Numbered from the stretch's first letter, positions 1 to 10,024 are shown. The stretch is 35,062 nucleotides of DNA from an uncultured Actinomycetes bacterium (GCA_903898855.1 CAIUHB010000046.1:1-35062); one strand, 5' to 3'. Numbers and translations: made by a program. The notes: generated from the sequence alone by a model not told the origin.

Positions 1-2167
1 CAGCCTCTGATAGTTGATGGAAGACGATGATGTCATCGATACGGTTGAGGAACTCTGGACGGAAGTGAGTCTTGAGTTCATCGCTGACTTTGCCCTTCAT
101 GCGCTCGTAATTTCCAAGAACGTCATCGGCATTGTGGAAACCAAGTCCGAGCGTCTTTGAAATATCACGAGTACCGAGGTTGGTGGTCATGATGATGATG
201 GTGTTCTTGAAATCGACGACGCGACCTTGGGAATCAGTCAGGCGTCCATCTTCAAGCACTTGGAGAAGTGAGTTAAAGATATCTGGGTGAGCCTTTTCGA
301 CCTCATCAAAGAGAACAACTGAGAATGGCTTGCGCCGCACCTTCTCGGTGAGCTGTCCACCCTCGTCGTAGCCAACGAAGCCTGGAGGAGCTCCGAAGAG
401 ACGGGAAGCTGTGTGCTTCTCGGAGTACTCCGACATATCCAATTGGATAAGTGCATCGGAATCACCAAAGAGGAATTGAGCGAGTGTGCGAGAGAGCTCG
501 GTCTTACCAACACCGGAAGGACCAGCGAAGATAAATGATCCGCCTGGACGACGTGGATCTTTCAGACCCGCGCGAGTACGACGAATTGCTTGAGAGAGCG
601 CCTTGATCGCTTGATCTTGTCCGATCACGCGGCGATGAAGTTCATCCTCCATGCGAAGCAGACGAGCGGTCTCTTGCTCGGTGAGCTTGAAGACTGGAAT
701 ACCTGTTGCGGTAGATAGAACTTCCGCGATGAGTTCTTCGTTAACTTCAGCAACGACATCGAGATCGCCAGCTTTCCAGGCCTTCTCTTTCTCGGCCTTT
801 TCGGCGATTAAGTTCTTCTCGTTATCGCGAAGCGCAGCAGCGCGCTCGAAATCTTGGGAATCAATTGCTGACTCCTTCTCTTTACGAGCGGCGGCAATCT
901 TGTCATCGTAGGCACGAAGCTCTGGTGGAGCAGTCATGCGACGAATGCGAAGTCGTGATCCTGCTTCATCAATAAGGTCAATTGCCTTATCTGGAAGGAA
1001 GCGATCGGAGATATAGCGATCTGCCAGAGTTGCAGCTGCAACGAGTGCATCATCGGAGATCGAAACCTTGTGGTGAGTTTCGTAGCGATCGCGAAGTCCC
1101 TTAAGAATTTCAATGGTGTGAGCAACAGTTGGCTCAGCAACTTGAATTGGTTGGAAGCGGCGCTCAAGCGCGGCATCCTTCTCCAGGTGCTTGCGATACT
1201 CATCAAGTGTTGTGGCGCCAATTGTCTGGAGTTCGCCGCGGGCCAACATTGGCTTCAAGATGCTTGCTGCATCAATCGCACCTTCTGCTGCGCCAGCACC
1301 GACGAGGGTATGAATCTCATCAATAAAGAGAACGATGTCACCACGAGTGCGAATCTCTTTCAGAACCTTCTTCAAACGCTCTTCGAAATCTCCGCGGTAA
1401 CGGGAACCGGCAACGAGCGCGCCGAGATCAAGTGCGTAGACCTGCTTATCTTTCAAAGTCTCAGGGACATCGCCCTTAACAATTGATTGCGCAAGGCCTT
1501 CAACGATTGCAGTCTTACCGACACCTGGCTCACCTATAAGAACTGGGTTGTTCTTGGTACGTCGAGAGAGAACCTGCATAACGCGTTCGATTTCCTTATC
1601 GCGACCGATAACCGGATCGAGCTTTCCTTCGCGCGCAGCTTGGGTGAGGTTGCGACCAAATTGATCGAGTACCAAAGAGGTAGATGGAGTTCCTTCAGCA
1701 GGGCCACCGGAAGTTGCGGCCTCCTTGCCTTGGTAACCAGAGAGAAGTTGAATAACTTGATTACGAACGCGTGGCAGATCTGCGCCGAGCTTTACAAGTA
1801 CTTGTGCAGCAACGCCTTCACCTTCGCGAATTAATCCAAGAAGAATGTGCTCGGTACCGATGTAGTTGTGGCCGAGTTGAAGTGCCTCGCGAAGTGAGAG
1901 TTCGAGAACTTTCTTAGCGCGGGGCGTAAAAGGAATATGTCCGGATGGAGCTTGTTGGCCTTGGCCGATGATCTCTTCGACCTGCGAGCGCACAGCCTCG
2001 AGTGAGATGTTGAGTGCCTCGAGCGCCTTTGCAGCGACGCCTTCGCCTTCATGAATTAGGCCAAGGAGAATGTGCTCGGTGCCGATGTAGTTGTGATTGA
2101 GCATCCGTGCCTCTTCTTGGGCAAGGACCACTACGCGGCGGGCTCGATCGGTAAAGCGCTCGAACAT
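1..2167 (-). CDS. clpC: ATP-dependent Clp protease ATP-binding subunit ClpC (C-terminus cut by window edge)
   Basis: Class I HSP100 unfoldase that feeds substrates to the ClpP peptidase in the cytoplasm. About 722 codons are visible. Two Clp_N repeats lie at about residues 20-60 and 95-135, each with an [13 protein letters not shown] core followed by an EGEGVAA stretch; they are visible as a DNA repeat at 1806-1870 and 2031-2095, offset by 75 codons. Then come Walker A of the first AAA+ domain (GEPGVGKT, residues 212-219), a UVR-like coiled middle segment and the second AAA+ domain with Walker A GPSGVGKT and Walker [12 protein letters not shown]. The reading frame is open at base 1, so the end of the second AAA+ domain and the C-terminal domain are missing only because the window ends. 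The ATG at 2167 has a strong GGAGGT ribosome site 6 bases upstream. The last visible gene of the long minus-strand run, it has its own 112-base leader region. Confidence 0.97.
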   Translation of the reverse strand, partial: MFERFTDRARRVVVLAQEEARMLNHNYIGTEHILLGLIHEGEGVAAKALEALNISLEAVRSQVEEIIGQGQQAPSGHIPFTPRAKKVLELSLREALQLGHNYIGTEHILLGLIREGEGVAAQVLVKLGADLPRVRNQVIQLLSGYQGKEAATSGGPAEGTPSTSLVLDQFGRNLTQAAREGKLDPVIGRDKEIERVMQVLSRRTKNNPVLIGEPGVGKTAIVEGLAQSIVKGDVPETLKDKQVYALDLGALVAGSRYRGDFEERLKKVLKEIRTRGDIVLFIDEIHTLVGAGAAEGAIDAASILKPMLARGELQTIGATTLDEYRKHLEKDAALERRFQPIQVAEPTVAHTIEILKGLRDRYETHHKVSISDDALVAAATLADRYISDRFLPDKAIDLIDEAGSRLRIRRMTAPPELRAYDDKIAAARKEKESAIDSQDFERAAALRDNEKNLIAEKAEKEKAWKAGDLDVVAEVNEELIAEVLSTATGIPVFKLTEQETARLLRMEDELHRRVIGQDQAIKALSQAIRRTRAGLKDPRRPGGSFIFAGPSGVGKTELSRTLAQFLFGDSDALIQLDMSEYSEKHTASRLFGAPPGFVGYDEGGQLTEKVRRKPFSVVLFDEVEKAHPDIFNSLLQVLEDGRLTDSQGRVVDFKNTIIIMTTNLGTRDISKTLGLGFHNADDVLGNYERMKGKVSDELKTHFRPEFLNRIDDIIVFHQLSEA

Positions 2168-2201
2168 CTAGCTACCTCCAGGTGGGTTGAATACGTGCTT
2201 A

Positions 2202-2218
2202 GCCTATTGCTTATAGGC
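2202..2218. promoter_or_regulatory. Inverted repeat in the clpC leader region
   Basis: A perfect 6-base inverted repeat (GCCTAT, 5-base spacer, ATAGGC) lies 35 to 51 bases upstream of the clpC start, in the only sizeable gap before this gene. Its placement fits an operator or a promoter-proximal hairpin for a stress-regulated gene. It does not clearly match a known ClgR, CtsR or HspR box, so function is only inferred. Confidence 0.3.
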
Positions 2219-2279
2219 CGGTGCCCGCTTCTTGAGATTACGTTCAGTAAACCCTGCCCAGGGGCTTTTTATGCCCGAA

Positions 2280-2780
2280 TTAGGCGAGAATTTTGAGCAT
2301 TCGGGTATTGCCCAGGGTATTGGGTTTAACGCTCTCTAGATCCAAGAATTCAGCGACGCCTTGGTCATAGGAGCGAAGGAGTTCGGCATAGACCTCGTGG
2401 CTGACCGGAGTTCCCTCGATAACTTCAAAGCCATGTGCGCCAAAGAATTCGGTCTCAAAGGTGAGGCAAAAGATTCGCTTTACGCCAACGTTCTTTGCAC
2501 GTTCAACAACTGCATCCAAAATTTTGTGGCCAATTCCCTGACGTTGGTGATCTGGTGAAACCGCAACTGTGCGAACTTCTGCCAAATCTTCCCAGAGCAC
2601 GTGGAGCGCGCCGCAACCAACAACTTTCTCGCCTGCTACGGCAACGGTAAATTCTTGAACGCTCTCATAAAGAGTCACGGTCTCTTTTTCTAGCATGCGA
2701 CCAGGAACTGCATAGATATCTATGAGTTCACGAATTTGTTTTACATCACTGGTGCGAGCAGGACGAATCTGAATTGTCAT
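2280..2780 (-). CDS. argA: Amino-acid N-acetyltransferase, short GNAT-type ArgA
   Basis: Probable N-acetylglutamate synthase that acetylates glutamate with acetyl-CoA as the first step of arginine biosynthesis in the cytoplasm. It is a 166-residue single GNAT domain resembling the short actinobacterial enzyme exemplified by M. tuberculosis Rv2747. Matching features are an early LYESVQEF segment, the GCGALHVLWEDLAEVRTVAV strand pair, the acetyl-CoA loop QRQGIGH, the LTFETEFF strand and a C-terminal GVAEFLDLESVKPNTLGN block. It lacks the kinase-like domain of E. coli ArgA. The ATG at 2780 is 8 bases after the lysS stop, with a GAGGA ribosome-site-like stretch overlapping the end of lysS, so it is probably co-transcribed with lysS. 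No other arg gene is nearby. Confidence 0.85.
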   Translation of the reverse strand: MTIQIRPARTSDVKQIRELIDIYAVPGRMLEKETVTLYESVQEFTVAVAGEKVVGCGALHVLWEDLAEVRTVAVSPDHQRQGIGHKILDAVVERAKNVGVKRIFCLTFETEFFGAHGFEVIEGTPVSHEVYAELLRSYDQGVAEFLDLESVKPNTLGNTRMLKILA

Positions 2781-2788
2781 TAAACGAT

Positions 2789-4300
2789 TTATTCCTCGGG
2801 CTTAACCAGTGGGAAGAGAATCGTCTCGCGGATACCAAGACCAGTTAGCGCCATTAACAAGCGATCAACGCCCATGCCCATTCCGCCCATCGGTGGCATG
2901 GCATATTCCATGGCGCGCAAGAAATCTTCATCGAGTTGCATCGCTTCTAGGTCGCCCTTGGCGGCCAGAAGTGATTGCTCGGTCAAGCGTTCACGCTGAA
3001 TTACTGGATCGATAAGTTCGGAGTATCCGGTTGCAAGTTCAAAGCCTTCAACATAGAGATCCCATTTCTCCACGATGCCCGGGATGGTGCGGTGTTCGCG
3101 GACAAGTGGTGAGGTATCCACTGGATATCCCTTAACAAAGATAGGGCCGCTGAGTTGATCGGCTGAAGTATGTTCAAAGATTTCTTCAGCGAGCTTGCCA
3201 GTAATCCACTTCGGATCGACTTTCATGCCGAGCTTGATTGCCATGGCTTTTAGTTCGTCGTAGGAAGTTTGGGGAGTGACTTCAACGCCAACGCCCTCGG
3301 AAATTAAGTCGTACAAGTTTGCTTCGCGCCACTGACCACCGAGATCGAGTTGGCGACCATCGTGATGAGTTACGACATGGCTTCCGGCAACAGCCGTCGC
3401 CGCGTTTTGAACCAATGTGCGGGTGAGTTCGGCAATTGAATTCCAATCGCCATACGCTTCGTAGCTCTCAATCATCGCAAACTCTGGTGAGTGGCTGGAG
3501 TCAGCGCCTTCATTACGGAAGTTGCGGTTAATTTCAAAGACCCGCTCTAGCCCGCCGACAACGCAACGCTTGAGAAATAGTTCTGGAGCGATGCGAAGGA
3601 ATAGCTCCATGTCATAGGCGTTACTTAAAGTCTTAAATGGGCGTGCTGTCGCACCACCATGCATGACCTGCAACATTGGGGTTTCGACCTCAATGAAATC
3701 TCGGCCGTTAAAAGTTTCGCGAAGTGAACGCATTACCGCTGGACGAAGACGAGCAGTAGTACGCGCCTCGGGGCGAACGATGAGATCGACATATCTCATG
3801 CGAACGCGAGTCTCTTCCGAGAGCGGCTTGTGCTCGACTGGAAGTGGGCGAAGTGACTTCGCAGCGATTGCATATGAATTAGCAAGAATAGAAAGTTCGC
3901 CGCGCTTGGAGGTAATTACTTCGCCGGTGACGCTGACTAGGTCGCCTAAATCAATCTCGCTCTTCCAGGAATCGAGCGCTTCTTGGCCAACCTTGTCGAG
4001 TGAGAGCATTGCTTGAAGTTCGGTGCCATCGCCTTCGCGAAGTGTGGCGAAACAGAGTTTGCCAGTATCGCGTTTAAAAATAACTCGACCAGCAACGCTT
4101 TCGATGATGCCAGTAGCAGTGTCAGTTTCCAGGCCTGCATGCGCTTCGCGAATCGCTTTTAGCGATGCAGTGCGAGGAACTGCAACTGGGTATGGCTCTT
4201 GGCCTTTGGCGATAATTGCAGCGCGCTTTTCGCGGCGAATCCGAAGTTGTTCGGGTAGATCATCTTCGGCCGGTAGCTGTGCTGAATTATTCTCGCTCAT
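2789..4300 (-). CDS. lysS: Lysyl-tRNA synthetase, class II
   Basis: Charges tRNA-Lys with lysine in the cytoplasm. The 503 residues match the family's length. An N-terminal OB-fold anticodon-binding domain (about 55-160, with [17 protein letters not shown]) is followed by the class II catalytic core: motif 1 around [16 protein letters not shown], motif 2 with [18 protein letters not shown] and motif 3 [15 protein letters not shown] near the C-terminus. The sequence follows the actinobacterial housekeeping LysS type (like Rv3598c) rather than the LysRS domain fused in LysX. The ATG at 4300 has no convincing ribosome site; the gap to coaX is 20 bases. Its product also supplies Lys-tRNA, the expected substrate of the LysX/MprF-like protein encoded at 23619-25292. 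Confidence 0.96.
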   Translation of the reverse strand: MSENNSAQLPAEDDLPEQLRIRREKRAAIIAKGQEPYPVAVPRTASLKAIREAHAGLETDTATGIIESVAGRVIFKRDTGKLCFATLREGDGTELQAMLSLDKVGQEALDSWKSEIDLGDLVSVTGEVITSKRGELSILANSYAIAAKSLRPLPVEHKPLSEETRVRMRYVDLIVRPEARTTARLRPAVMRSLRETFNGRDFIEVETPMLQVMHGGATARPFKTLSNAYDMELFLRIAPELFLKRCVVGGLERVFEINRNFRNEGADSSHSPEFAMIESYEAYGDWNSIAELTRTLVQNAATAVAGSHVVTHHDGRQLDLGGQWREANLYDLISEGVGVEVTPQTSYDELKAMAIKLGMKVDPKWITGKLAEEIFEHTSADQLSGPIFVKGYPVDTSPLVREHRTIPGIVEKWDLYVEGFELATGYSELIDPVIQRERLTEQSLLAAKGDLEAMQLDEDFLRAMEYAMPPMGGMGMGVDRLLMALTGLGIRETILFPLVKPEE

Positions 4301-4320
4301 AAGAGTGGGAAGTCTACCGT

Positions 4321-5097
4321 TTAGTGATTGCGCTCATGAACTAGGCGTAGTCCAATAAGCGTTAAATCTGGCTCATGAAAATCAATATTTTCTGCAATTC
4401 CCATTACCAACGGCGCTAAACCACCAGTTGCAATCACTGTGACTGGACCAGATTCTGGATACTGAATCTCAAGCTCATCGGTGATTCGCTCAACTAATCC
4501 ATCGACTTGGCCGGCAAATCCGTAAATAGTTCCGGATTGAAGCGCTTCGACTGTGTTCTTGCCGATGATGTTCTTGGGAACTACGAGCTCGACTTTACGA
4601 AGTTGTGCTGCCCTTGCAGCTAAGGCCTCGACCGAAATCTCAATTCCGGGAGCAAGCGCGCCGCCTAAGAATTCGCCCTTTGGTGAGACGACATCGAGAT
4701 TTGTGGAAGTTCCGAAATCTACGACGATGCATGGGCCATCTTCACCATACAAAGTATGGGCGGCCAAAGTATTAACAATTCGATCAGCGCCAATCTCTTT
4801 GGGATTATCTACCAGTAAAGGCACTCCAGTCTTTATACCTGGTTCGACCAAAGTTGTGGGTACATCGGTGAAATAATTAGTAATCATGGTGCGTACTTCA
4901 CGTAGCGTGGCCGGGACTGTTGAACAGACCGCCAAACCTGAAACGTTAAATCCTTCAATAAGTGAGCGGTACCGAAGCCATAACTCATCTGAGGTATCGC
5001 GTGGGTCGGTCTTAACGCGCCAGGATTTGATGAGTGTTGCGCCATCAAAGATGCCAAGGACGGTGTTGGTATTTCCGATATCAATTGTTAATAACAT
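4321..5097 (-). CDS. coaX: Type III pantothenate kinase
   Basis: Phosphorylates pantothenate to 4'-phosphopantothenate, the first step from pantothenate to CoA. The 258-residue ASKHA-fold protein begins with the phosphate-binding loop [16 protein letters not shown] and has the family's [11 protein letters not shown] segment at about residues 100-110, the [13 protein letters not shown] motif with its catalytic aspartate, and a downstream [10 protein letters not shown] adenosine loop. Its ATG directly abuts the nadC stop codon (TAA then ATG), so it is translationally coupled to the nadB-nadC pair. In many Actinobacteria coaX also sits beside nad and pan genes, which supports the call. Confidence 0.95.
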   Translation of the reverse strand: MLLTIDIGNTNTVLGIFDGATLIKSWRVKTDPRDTSDELWLRYRSLIEGFNVSGLAVCSTVPATLREVRTMITNYFTDVPTTLVEPGIKTGVPLLVDNPKEIGADRIVNTLAAHTLYGEDGPCIVVDFGTSTNLDVVSPKGEFLGGALAPGIEISVEALAARAAQLRKVELVVPKNIIGKNTVEALQSGTIYGFAGQVDGLVERITDELEIQYPESGPVTVIATGGLAPLVMGIAENIDFHEPDLTLIGLRLVHERNH

Positions 5098-5976
5098 TTA
5101 TGCCATCCTCAGATCTAGCCCGATATCTAGTACAACTGCTGAATGAGTAAGTGCTCCTACCGCCAAATAATCCACGCCAGTTGCGGCATAGGCCTTTGCA
5201 TTTTCAAGAGTTAAGCCGCCGGATGCTTCTAACTTAGTTTTGCCTTTCACAATCTCCACGGCTGCTCGACACTGTTCGATATTCATATTGTCGAGCAGAA
5301 CTAGATCTGCTCCTGCTGCTACGACCTCGCGAAGCTGTTCGAGCAAATCCACTTCAACTTCGACTTCAATCTCTGGAAATTTTGCGCGTACTGCATTGAA
5401 GGCCTCGGCAACGCCACCAGCGGCAACAATGTGATTATCTTTAATGAGCGCTGCATCTGAGAGCGACATTCGATGGTTTACTCCCCCACCGGCGCGGACC
5501 GCAAACTTCTCTAGTTCGCGAAGCAGTGGCGTGGTTTTGCGAGTATCGCGAATCGCAACTGGGTAAGCGCTGACTTCATCAACCCAACGCCGAGTTAACG
5601 ATGCAATTCCGCTGAGGCGTCCGAGAAAATTAAGCGCGCTTCGTTCGCTCAGAAGCAGGTCACGGGTCTTACCTTTTGCAACCAGTATTAATTGCCCTGC
5701 TTCGACATGGGCGCCTTCAGCTACCTTGATTTCATAATCGGCAATTCCGCACTCTTCCAGAACTGCGGCAGCAACATGTAGCCCCGCGACAATTCCGGAT
5801 TTACGAGCACGGTAATCGGCAATCGAAAGTTGGTCTGCCGGAATGGTGGCGACCGAGGTGACATCTTGGCCACCATCTAAATCTTCTTTAATCGTGGCAT
5901 TTGCTACCCACTGAACATAATCAGGATTGAGCTGAAGCTCTGCCAATTTAGCTTTTAGATTTTCGCTCAGTGCCAT
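5098..5976 (-). CDS. nadC: Nicotinate-nucleotide pyrophosphorylase (quinolinate phosphoribosyltransferase)
   Basis: Converts quinolinate and PRPP to nicotinate mononucleotide in de novo NAD synthesis. The 292 residues match family length. An N-terminal open-faced sandwich domain with EDLDGGQDVTS is followed by an alpha/beta barrel carrying RDTRKTTPLLRELEKFAV, then GGGVNHRMSLSDAALIKDNH, whose arginine, histidine and lysine residues bind quinolinate and PRPP, and EVEVDLLEQL, LLDNM and EASGGLT further on. The start ATG overlaps the nadB stop by one base (TAATG), giving tight translational coupling. Confidence 0.96.
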   Translation of the reverse strand: MALSENLKAKLAELQLNPDYVQWVANATIKEDLDGGQDVTSVATIPADQLSIADYRARKSGIVAGLHVAAAVLEECGIADYEIKVAEGAHVEAGQLILVAKGKTRDLLLSERSALNFLGRLSGIASLTRRWVDEVSAYPVAIRDTRKTTPLLRELEKFAVRAGGGVNHRMSLSDAALIKDNHIVAAGGVAEAFNAVRAKFPEIEVEVEVDLLEQLREVVAAGADLVLLDNMNIEQCRAAVEIVKGKTKLEASGGLTLENAKAYAATGVDYLAVGALTHSAVVLDIGLDLRMA

Positions 5977-7580
5977 TACTTCACCTCTTCATAACGTAGC
6001 TTCCAGCCACCGTCGATATCTAACTTCTGCACAATTCGCTTGTGCCACGATTCGCTGGTCTCTGGAAAATCACTTCGCCAATGTGAGCCGCGAGATTCGG
6101 TTCGCTCCATTGCACCTCGAACAATTGCAATCGCCAATAGATAGAGATTGGTCGCCTCCCAAGCCTCAATACATGGCTCAGTGCTCTTACGGGTAGCAAG
6201 TTGTTCCAAGATACCCAACGTCTCCTTGAGTGAGGCAGCAGATCGCATAACTCCAGCGCCTTGGCTCATCGCAAGTTGCAAAGGAAGTTGGATTGCAGGG
6301 CTGAGCAAGAATTCAGATTTAATTTCGACAGCTTCTGCGCGTTGTAAGCGATGTGTTGAGATATGTGCCGCAATTCGCGCGCCAAATACCAGACCTTCAA
6401 GAAGTGAGTTAGAGGCAAGGCGATTAGCGCCATGTGCTCCGGTGCACGCGGTCTCACCACACGCATATAGTCCGGCAACCGTGGTTTCACCGTTGAGATC
6501 TACTCGAACTCCGCCCGAGGCATAGTGCGATGCCGGTGCCACTGGAATTGCTTGAGTTTTAGGATCGATTCCATTAGCTAAACATGAGGCATAAATAGTT
6601 GGGAATCTCTTTTCAAAATCTGGAATCGAAGTTGCATCTAGCCAAACGTGCGGCGAATTCGCCTCTTTCATTTGAATAAAGATTTCTTTGGCAACAATAT
6701 CGCGCGGTGCTAGTTCTGCTAGCGGGTGCTTATCCACCATAAAACGCTCGCCCTTATCGTTGAGCAGAATTGCTCCCTCGCCGCGAACTGCTTCGCTGAT
6801 AAGTGGTTGTTGTCCACCTACTGAACTCTCGCGCCATAAAACTGTTGGGTGGAATTGAATGAATTCGACATCGGCAACTTCAGCTCCCGCACGAAGCGCC
6901 AGCGCTACTCCATCACCGGTAGAAACTGGAGGATTTGTAGTTTGTGAATACACCTGTCCGAGTCCGCCAGTTGCGATAACTACTGCGCCAGCAAGTGCTC
7001 GTCCAACGCCATCTCGGCTACCTGCATTTATAACGTGCAGCGTCACCCCACAGACTTGTCCTGATGCACTTTGCAGAACATCAATGGCTAGCGCGTTTTC
7101 AATTACTTCGATTCCGGCATCATCATTTACTGCTGCAAGTAGAGCACGCGAAACCTCTGCGCCGGTTGCATCGCCACCTGCGTGCAAGATGCGATTGCGA
7201 AGATGACCACCTTCGCGTGTAAGAGCTATCTCACCGGTCTCGGATTTATCAAATACTGCACCGTGCGCGATCAGTTTACGAACTGCTTCTGGCCCTTCGG
7301 TTACTAGGACATCCACTGCGGCGGTATCGCATAAACCCGCGCCAGCAATCAAAGTATCTTTCTTATGCTGATCTGGAGTATCTCCCGGACCGAGTGCGGC
7401 TGCGATTCCGCCTTGCGCCCATTTAGTAGAACCCTCATCAATCTTTGCTTTTGTGACGAGCAAGACCGAAAGATTGGAAGCGCGCAGATTTAGCGCAGTT
7501 GTTAAACCAGCAACGCCAGAACCAATGACGATGACATCAGCTTCAACTGTCCATCCAGGCTTTCCGGTCAACAACTTCAT
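5976..7580 (-). CDS. nadB: L-aspartate oxidase
   Basis: FAD-dependent oxidation of L-aspartate to iminoaspartate, the first step of de novo NAD synthesis. The 534-residue protein has an N-terminal dinucleotide-binding motif (VIVIGSGVAGLTTALNL), the covariant GSTKWAQGGIAAA segment that contacts FAD, the EFIQFHPTVL active-site strand, and the conserved C-terminal-half motif GETACTGAHGANRLASNSLLEGLVFG, written here as two joined pieces of the same block. It overlaps panC upstream by 4 bases and nadC downstream by 1. The partner quinolinate synthase NadA is not in the window, so the pathway must be completed elsewhere. Confidence 0.96.
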   Translation of the reverse strand: MKLLTGKPGWTVEADVIVIGSGVAGLTTALNLRASNLSVLLVTKAKIDEGSTKWAQGGIAAALGPGDTPDQHKKDTLIAGAGLCDTAAVDVLVTEGPEAVRKLIAHGAVFDKSETGEIALTREGGHLRNRILHAGGDATGAEVSRALLAAVNDDAGIEVIENALAIDVLQSASGQVCGVTLHVINAGSRDGVGRALAGAVVIATGGLGQVYSQTTNPPVSTGDGVALALRAGAEVADVEFIQFHPTVLWRESSVGGQQPLISEAVRGEGAILLNDKGERFMVDKHPLAELAPRDIVAKEIFIQMKEANSPHVWLDATSIPDFEKRFPTIYASCLANGIDPKTQAIPVAPASHYASGGVRVDLNGETTVAGLYACGETACTGAHGANRLASNSLLEGLVFGARIAAHISTHRLQRAEAVEIKSEFLLSPAIQLPLQLAMSQGAGVMRSAASLKETLGILEQLATRKSTEPCIEAWEATNLYLLAIAIVRGAMERTESRGSHWRSDFPETSESWHKRIVQKLDIDGGWKLRYEEVK

Positions 7581-8371
7581 GCCGTCTCACCAAAGTTCAT
7601 CTTCATATTATCTATCAATCGAACGCCATCAACCCATCCGGCGACGAGAGCGCGCGGTGATTTAGTACTTTCACTTGCAACTTCGAAATCAGCTTCATTA
7701 ATGATTTCGGCATAATCCAGCGTGAAGCCTGCATCTTCGGAAAGTACCTGCCGAAGTGTTTTTTGGGCCGCAGTAAGGCTCTGCTCTGCTGCCGCAGCCA
7801 TAAGTGCTTTAGAAATTATCAACGCGCTCTTGCGACCTGTTGGTGAGAGGCGAACGTTACGGGAGGACATTGCCAGTCCATCGCTCTCACGAACGAGTGG
7901 GCCAGTGACGATCTCTATCGGTAGTTGGAAATCCTTCACCATTTTCTTTATCAAAAAGAGTTGTTGGAAATCCTTCTCCCCAAAGATTGCAATCTGCGGA
8001 TTTGTTACTTCAAATAGCCTTTTCACAACGGTTAAAACGCCATCGAAATGGCCGAAGCGATGAACGCCTTCGAATTTATTTCCGAGATCGCCAGCAGAGA
8101 TAATCGTTGGCGCCGCTGGGTAAATCTCATCAACGGTAGGCGCCCAGACGAATGTAGCGCCAGCGCTCTCCGCCTTAATTATGTCGCCCTCAAGATCGCG
8201 CGGATATTTTTCTAAATCTGTTGGGTTCTCAAACTGCAGTGGATTTACAAAGATGCTCACTAAGACATTCGGTGCCAAACTCTTTGCCTGCGAAATTAGC
8301 GACTGGTGGCCAGCATGAAGCGCGCCCATAGTCGGCACGAATGCCAGTGGGTGCTTTAGCTCTAGATCCAT
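7577..8371 (-). CDS. panC: Pantothenate synthetase, short N-terminus
   Basis: Joins pantoate and beta-alanine using ATP to make pantothenate. The 264-residue enzyme shows the nucleotidyltransferase motif VPTMGALHAGHQSL at residues 12-25, SIFVNPLQF, the FGEKDFQQLFLI strand, and GLAMSSRNVRLS. The start is fixed: an in-frame TAG lies 14 codons upstream and no ATG, GTG or TTG intervenes, and a GGAG ribosome-site element lies just before the ATG. As a result about 20 residues normally found before VPTMGALH (the first strand and helix region) are missing compared with M. tuberculosis PanC. A 47-base gap separates it from folK, long for this cluster. panB and panD are absent here. Confidence 0.93.
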   Translation of the reverse strand: MDLELKHPLAFVPTMGALHAGHQSLISQAKSLAPNVLVSIFVNPLQFENPTDLEKYPRDLEGDIIKAESAGATFVWAPTVDEIYPAAPTIISAGDLGNKFEGVHRFGHFDGVLTVVKRLFEVTNPQIAIFGEKDFQQLFLIKKMVKDFQLPIEIVTGPLVRESDGLAMSSRNVRLSPTGRKSALIISKALMAAAAEQSLTAAQKTLRQVLSEDAGFTLDYAEIINEADFEVASESTKSPRALVAGWVDGVRLIDNMKMNFGETA

Positions 8372-8418
8372 GCTCCAGTCCTTTCCGGGTACCGGGCTCG
8401 TGAGAAAAGGCTACTCCT

Positions 8419-8865
8419 TTATTCGAATACTCCCAAAAGGTCAGCGATTGCTCCTTTACCTGGAAGTACTGCCAGCGGATCAATTTCAACCCACGGTTGT
8501 AAAACAAATGCTCGCTCGTGCGCGCGTGGATGCGGCAACTCCAGCTCTGGGCTCGACATCAGAACGCCTTCATAATCAATGAGATCAAGGTCCAAGGTAC
8601 GAGCGCCCCATCTGACCTCTCGGGTGCGACCAAATTTATTCTCGATATTTTGTAGTTGGTGAAGTAGCTCCAATGGCGCAAGTTCAGTTTCGGCAATCAA
8701 TACCGCATTGATGTAGTTCGGTTGTTCTGGCCCACCTACTGGTTCAGTCTCAATGAATGTTGAGAGATGAGTAACCGTAACTATCTGCGAGATATCTTCA
8801 ACTGCTGCTTCCAACGTTTGATAGCTCTCACCTAAGTTAGAGCCGAGCGCTATAACTACCTTCAT
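8419..8865 (-). CDS. folK: 2-amino-4-hydroxy-6-hydroxymethyldihydropteridine diphosphokinase (HPPK)
   Basis: Transfers pyrophosphate from ATP to 6-hydroxymethyl-dihydropterin in folate synthesis. At 148 residues it is close to the usual 150-160. It opens with the pterin-pocket strand VVIALGSNLGES, carries TEPVGGPEQPNYINAVL in the middle and the signature RWGARTLDLDLIDYEG, whose two aspartates bind magnesium. It overlaps folB by 4 bases and follows folP-folB in the same transcription unit. Confidence 0.96.
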   Translation of the reverse strand: MKVVIALGSNLGESYQTLEAAVEDISQIVTVTHLSTFIETEPVGGPEQPNYINAVLIAETELAPLELLHQLQNIENKFGRTREVRWGARTLDLDLIDYEGVLMSSPELELPHPRAHERAFVLQPWVEIDPLAVLPGKGAIADLLGVFE

Positions 8866-9224
8866 CTAAAACGTTCGATGCTTACTGAGATATCGGTAGT
8901 CGTGATGCCTACCGGTGCATCGGGTTTATGAACTGTCACAAGAATTGAATCTATTAGTGGAAACTTTTCGAGAACTGAATCGGAGATTCTGGTCGCTAAC
9001 TTTTCAATGAGATTAACTGGCTCACCTGTAATTTCAGCAGCAACGAGGGCAGCGACAGCCGAGTAATCCACGGTGGTGGTGACATCATCACTTGCACCTG
9101 GAATTACCAGGTCGAGTCGAAGTTCGAGGTCAACCGAGAAGATTTGACCATCGCGACGTTCCTCTGGGAATACGCCGTGATATCCGCTAGCGCTAATTCC
9201 CTTTATCGAAATCACATCGCTCAT
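8862..9224 (-). CDS. folB: Dihydroneopterin aldolase
   Basis: Cleaves dihydroneopterin to 6-hydroxymethyl-dihydropterin and glycolaldehyde. This 120-residue tunnel-fold protein has the typical opening IKGISASGYHGVFPEERRDG, the pterin-anchoring glutamate in the NLIEKLATRI helix and a C-terminal VTVHKPDAPVG strand. It overlaps folP by 4 bases upstream and folK by 4 bases downstream, so the three are coupled. Confidence 0.95.
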   Translation of the reverse strand: MSDVISIKGISASGYHGVFPEERRDGQIFSVDLELRLDLVIPGASDDVTTTVDYSAVAALVAAEITGEPVNLIEKLATRISDSVLEKFPLIDSILVTVHKPDAPVGITTTDISVSIERFR

Positions 9225-10024
9225 TTCGCCAACTCCGTCACAACTTTAATTGCATCAACGTGATCTCTTACTCCGTGCGTGCGCACTGCCCACACTCCTT
9301 GCCGAGCTACCTCGGTAGTGATGGCAACTGATGCTGCTTCTCTTCGGTCAGGATTTGGCTCCTCTAAAAGTGCGCCAAGAAAACTCTTTCTCGATGCACC
9401 GATTAACAATGGAAAACCAAGTAAGGAGAGTCGATCTAAATTGCGAAGCAGCTCCCAATTATGTTCAGCGGTCTTTGCAAAACCTAGCCCCGGATCAAGA
9501 ATTATTTGTTCGGCGCTAACGCCGGCTTTAATCAGCGTTTCCACCCGATCTTCTAACTCATCCTTTACTTCGCTAACAACGTTCTTGTAGTGCGCCTTGC
9601 TCTGCATATCTTCGGAGTGGCCACGCCAATGCATGGCAATGTATTGAATATCAGGGTGGGTGGAAATTAATTTCGCCATCTTCTCATCAGCTAGTCCGCC
9701 GCTGACATCGTTGACATAACTCACTCCAGCAGAGATAGCTGCTTGTGCTGTCGTTGCACGCATGGTGTCGATGCTTGTTGGAATTCCCAACTCTTTAAGT
9801 TCAGTAATTATTGGAATGGTGCGTTCAATCTCTTCGTCGGGCGAGGTGCGAGCTGCACCAGGTCGAGTGGATTCGCCACCAACATCAATAATGTCAACGC
9901 CTTCAGCGATCATTTCCTTCGCTCTTTCCAGCGCAGTTTCGAAGTTGTTGTGGCGACCACCGTCGGCGAACGAATCGGGAGTTATGTTGAGAATTCCCAT
10001 CACCAACGTGCGCTCTTGGTTCAC
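9221..10024 (-). CDS. folP: Dihydropteroate synthase
   Basis: Condenses 6-hydroxymethyl-dihydropterin pyrophosphate with p-aminobenzoate to dihydropteroate, the target of sulfonamides. The 267-residue TIM barrel shows MGILNITPDSFADGG at the N-terminus, GVDIIDVGGESTRPGA on the second strand, SIDTMRA, YVNDVSGG, the IILDPGLGFAKT loop and PLLIGASRKSFLG, all family hallmarks. A 12-base gap separates it from folE upstream; it overlaps folB downstream. Confidence 0.97.
   Translation of the reverse strand: MNQERTLVMGILNITPDSFADGGRHNNFETALERAKEMIAEGVDIIDVGGESTRPGAARTSPDEEIERTIPIITELKELGIPTSIDTMRATTAQAAISAGVSYVNDVSGGLADEKMAKLISTHPDIQYIAMHWRGHSEDMQSKAHYKNVVSEVKDELEDRVETLIKAGVSAEQIILDPGLGFAKTAEHNWELLRNLDRLSLLGFPLLIGASRKSFLGALLEEPNPDRREAASVAITTEVARQGVWAVRTHGVRDHVDAIKVVTELAK

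Noticed and set aside
1806..2095. Direct DNA repeat within clpC
   Set aside because: It encodes the two Clp_N repeats present in all ClpC proteins, so it is not a mobile or regulatory repeat.
2248..2272. Possible terminator near the argA end
   Set aside because: The stem is only about 5 bases with a mismatch and a bulge, and the U run lies on the strand without an upstream gene.
8229..8507. Open frame of 92 codons spanning the folK-panC junction
   Set aside because: It overlaps both genes, has no recognisable domain and does not supply the missing PanC N-terminus.
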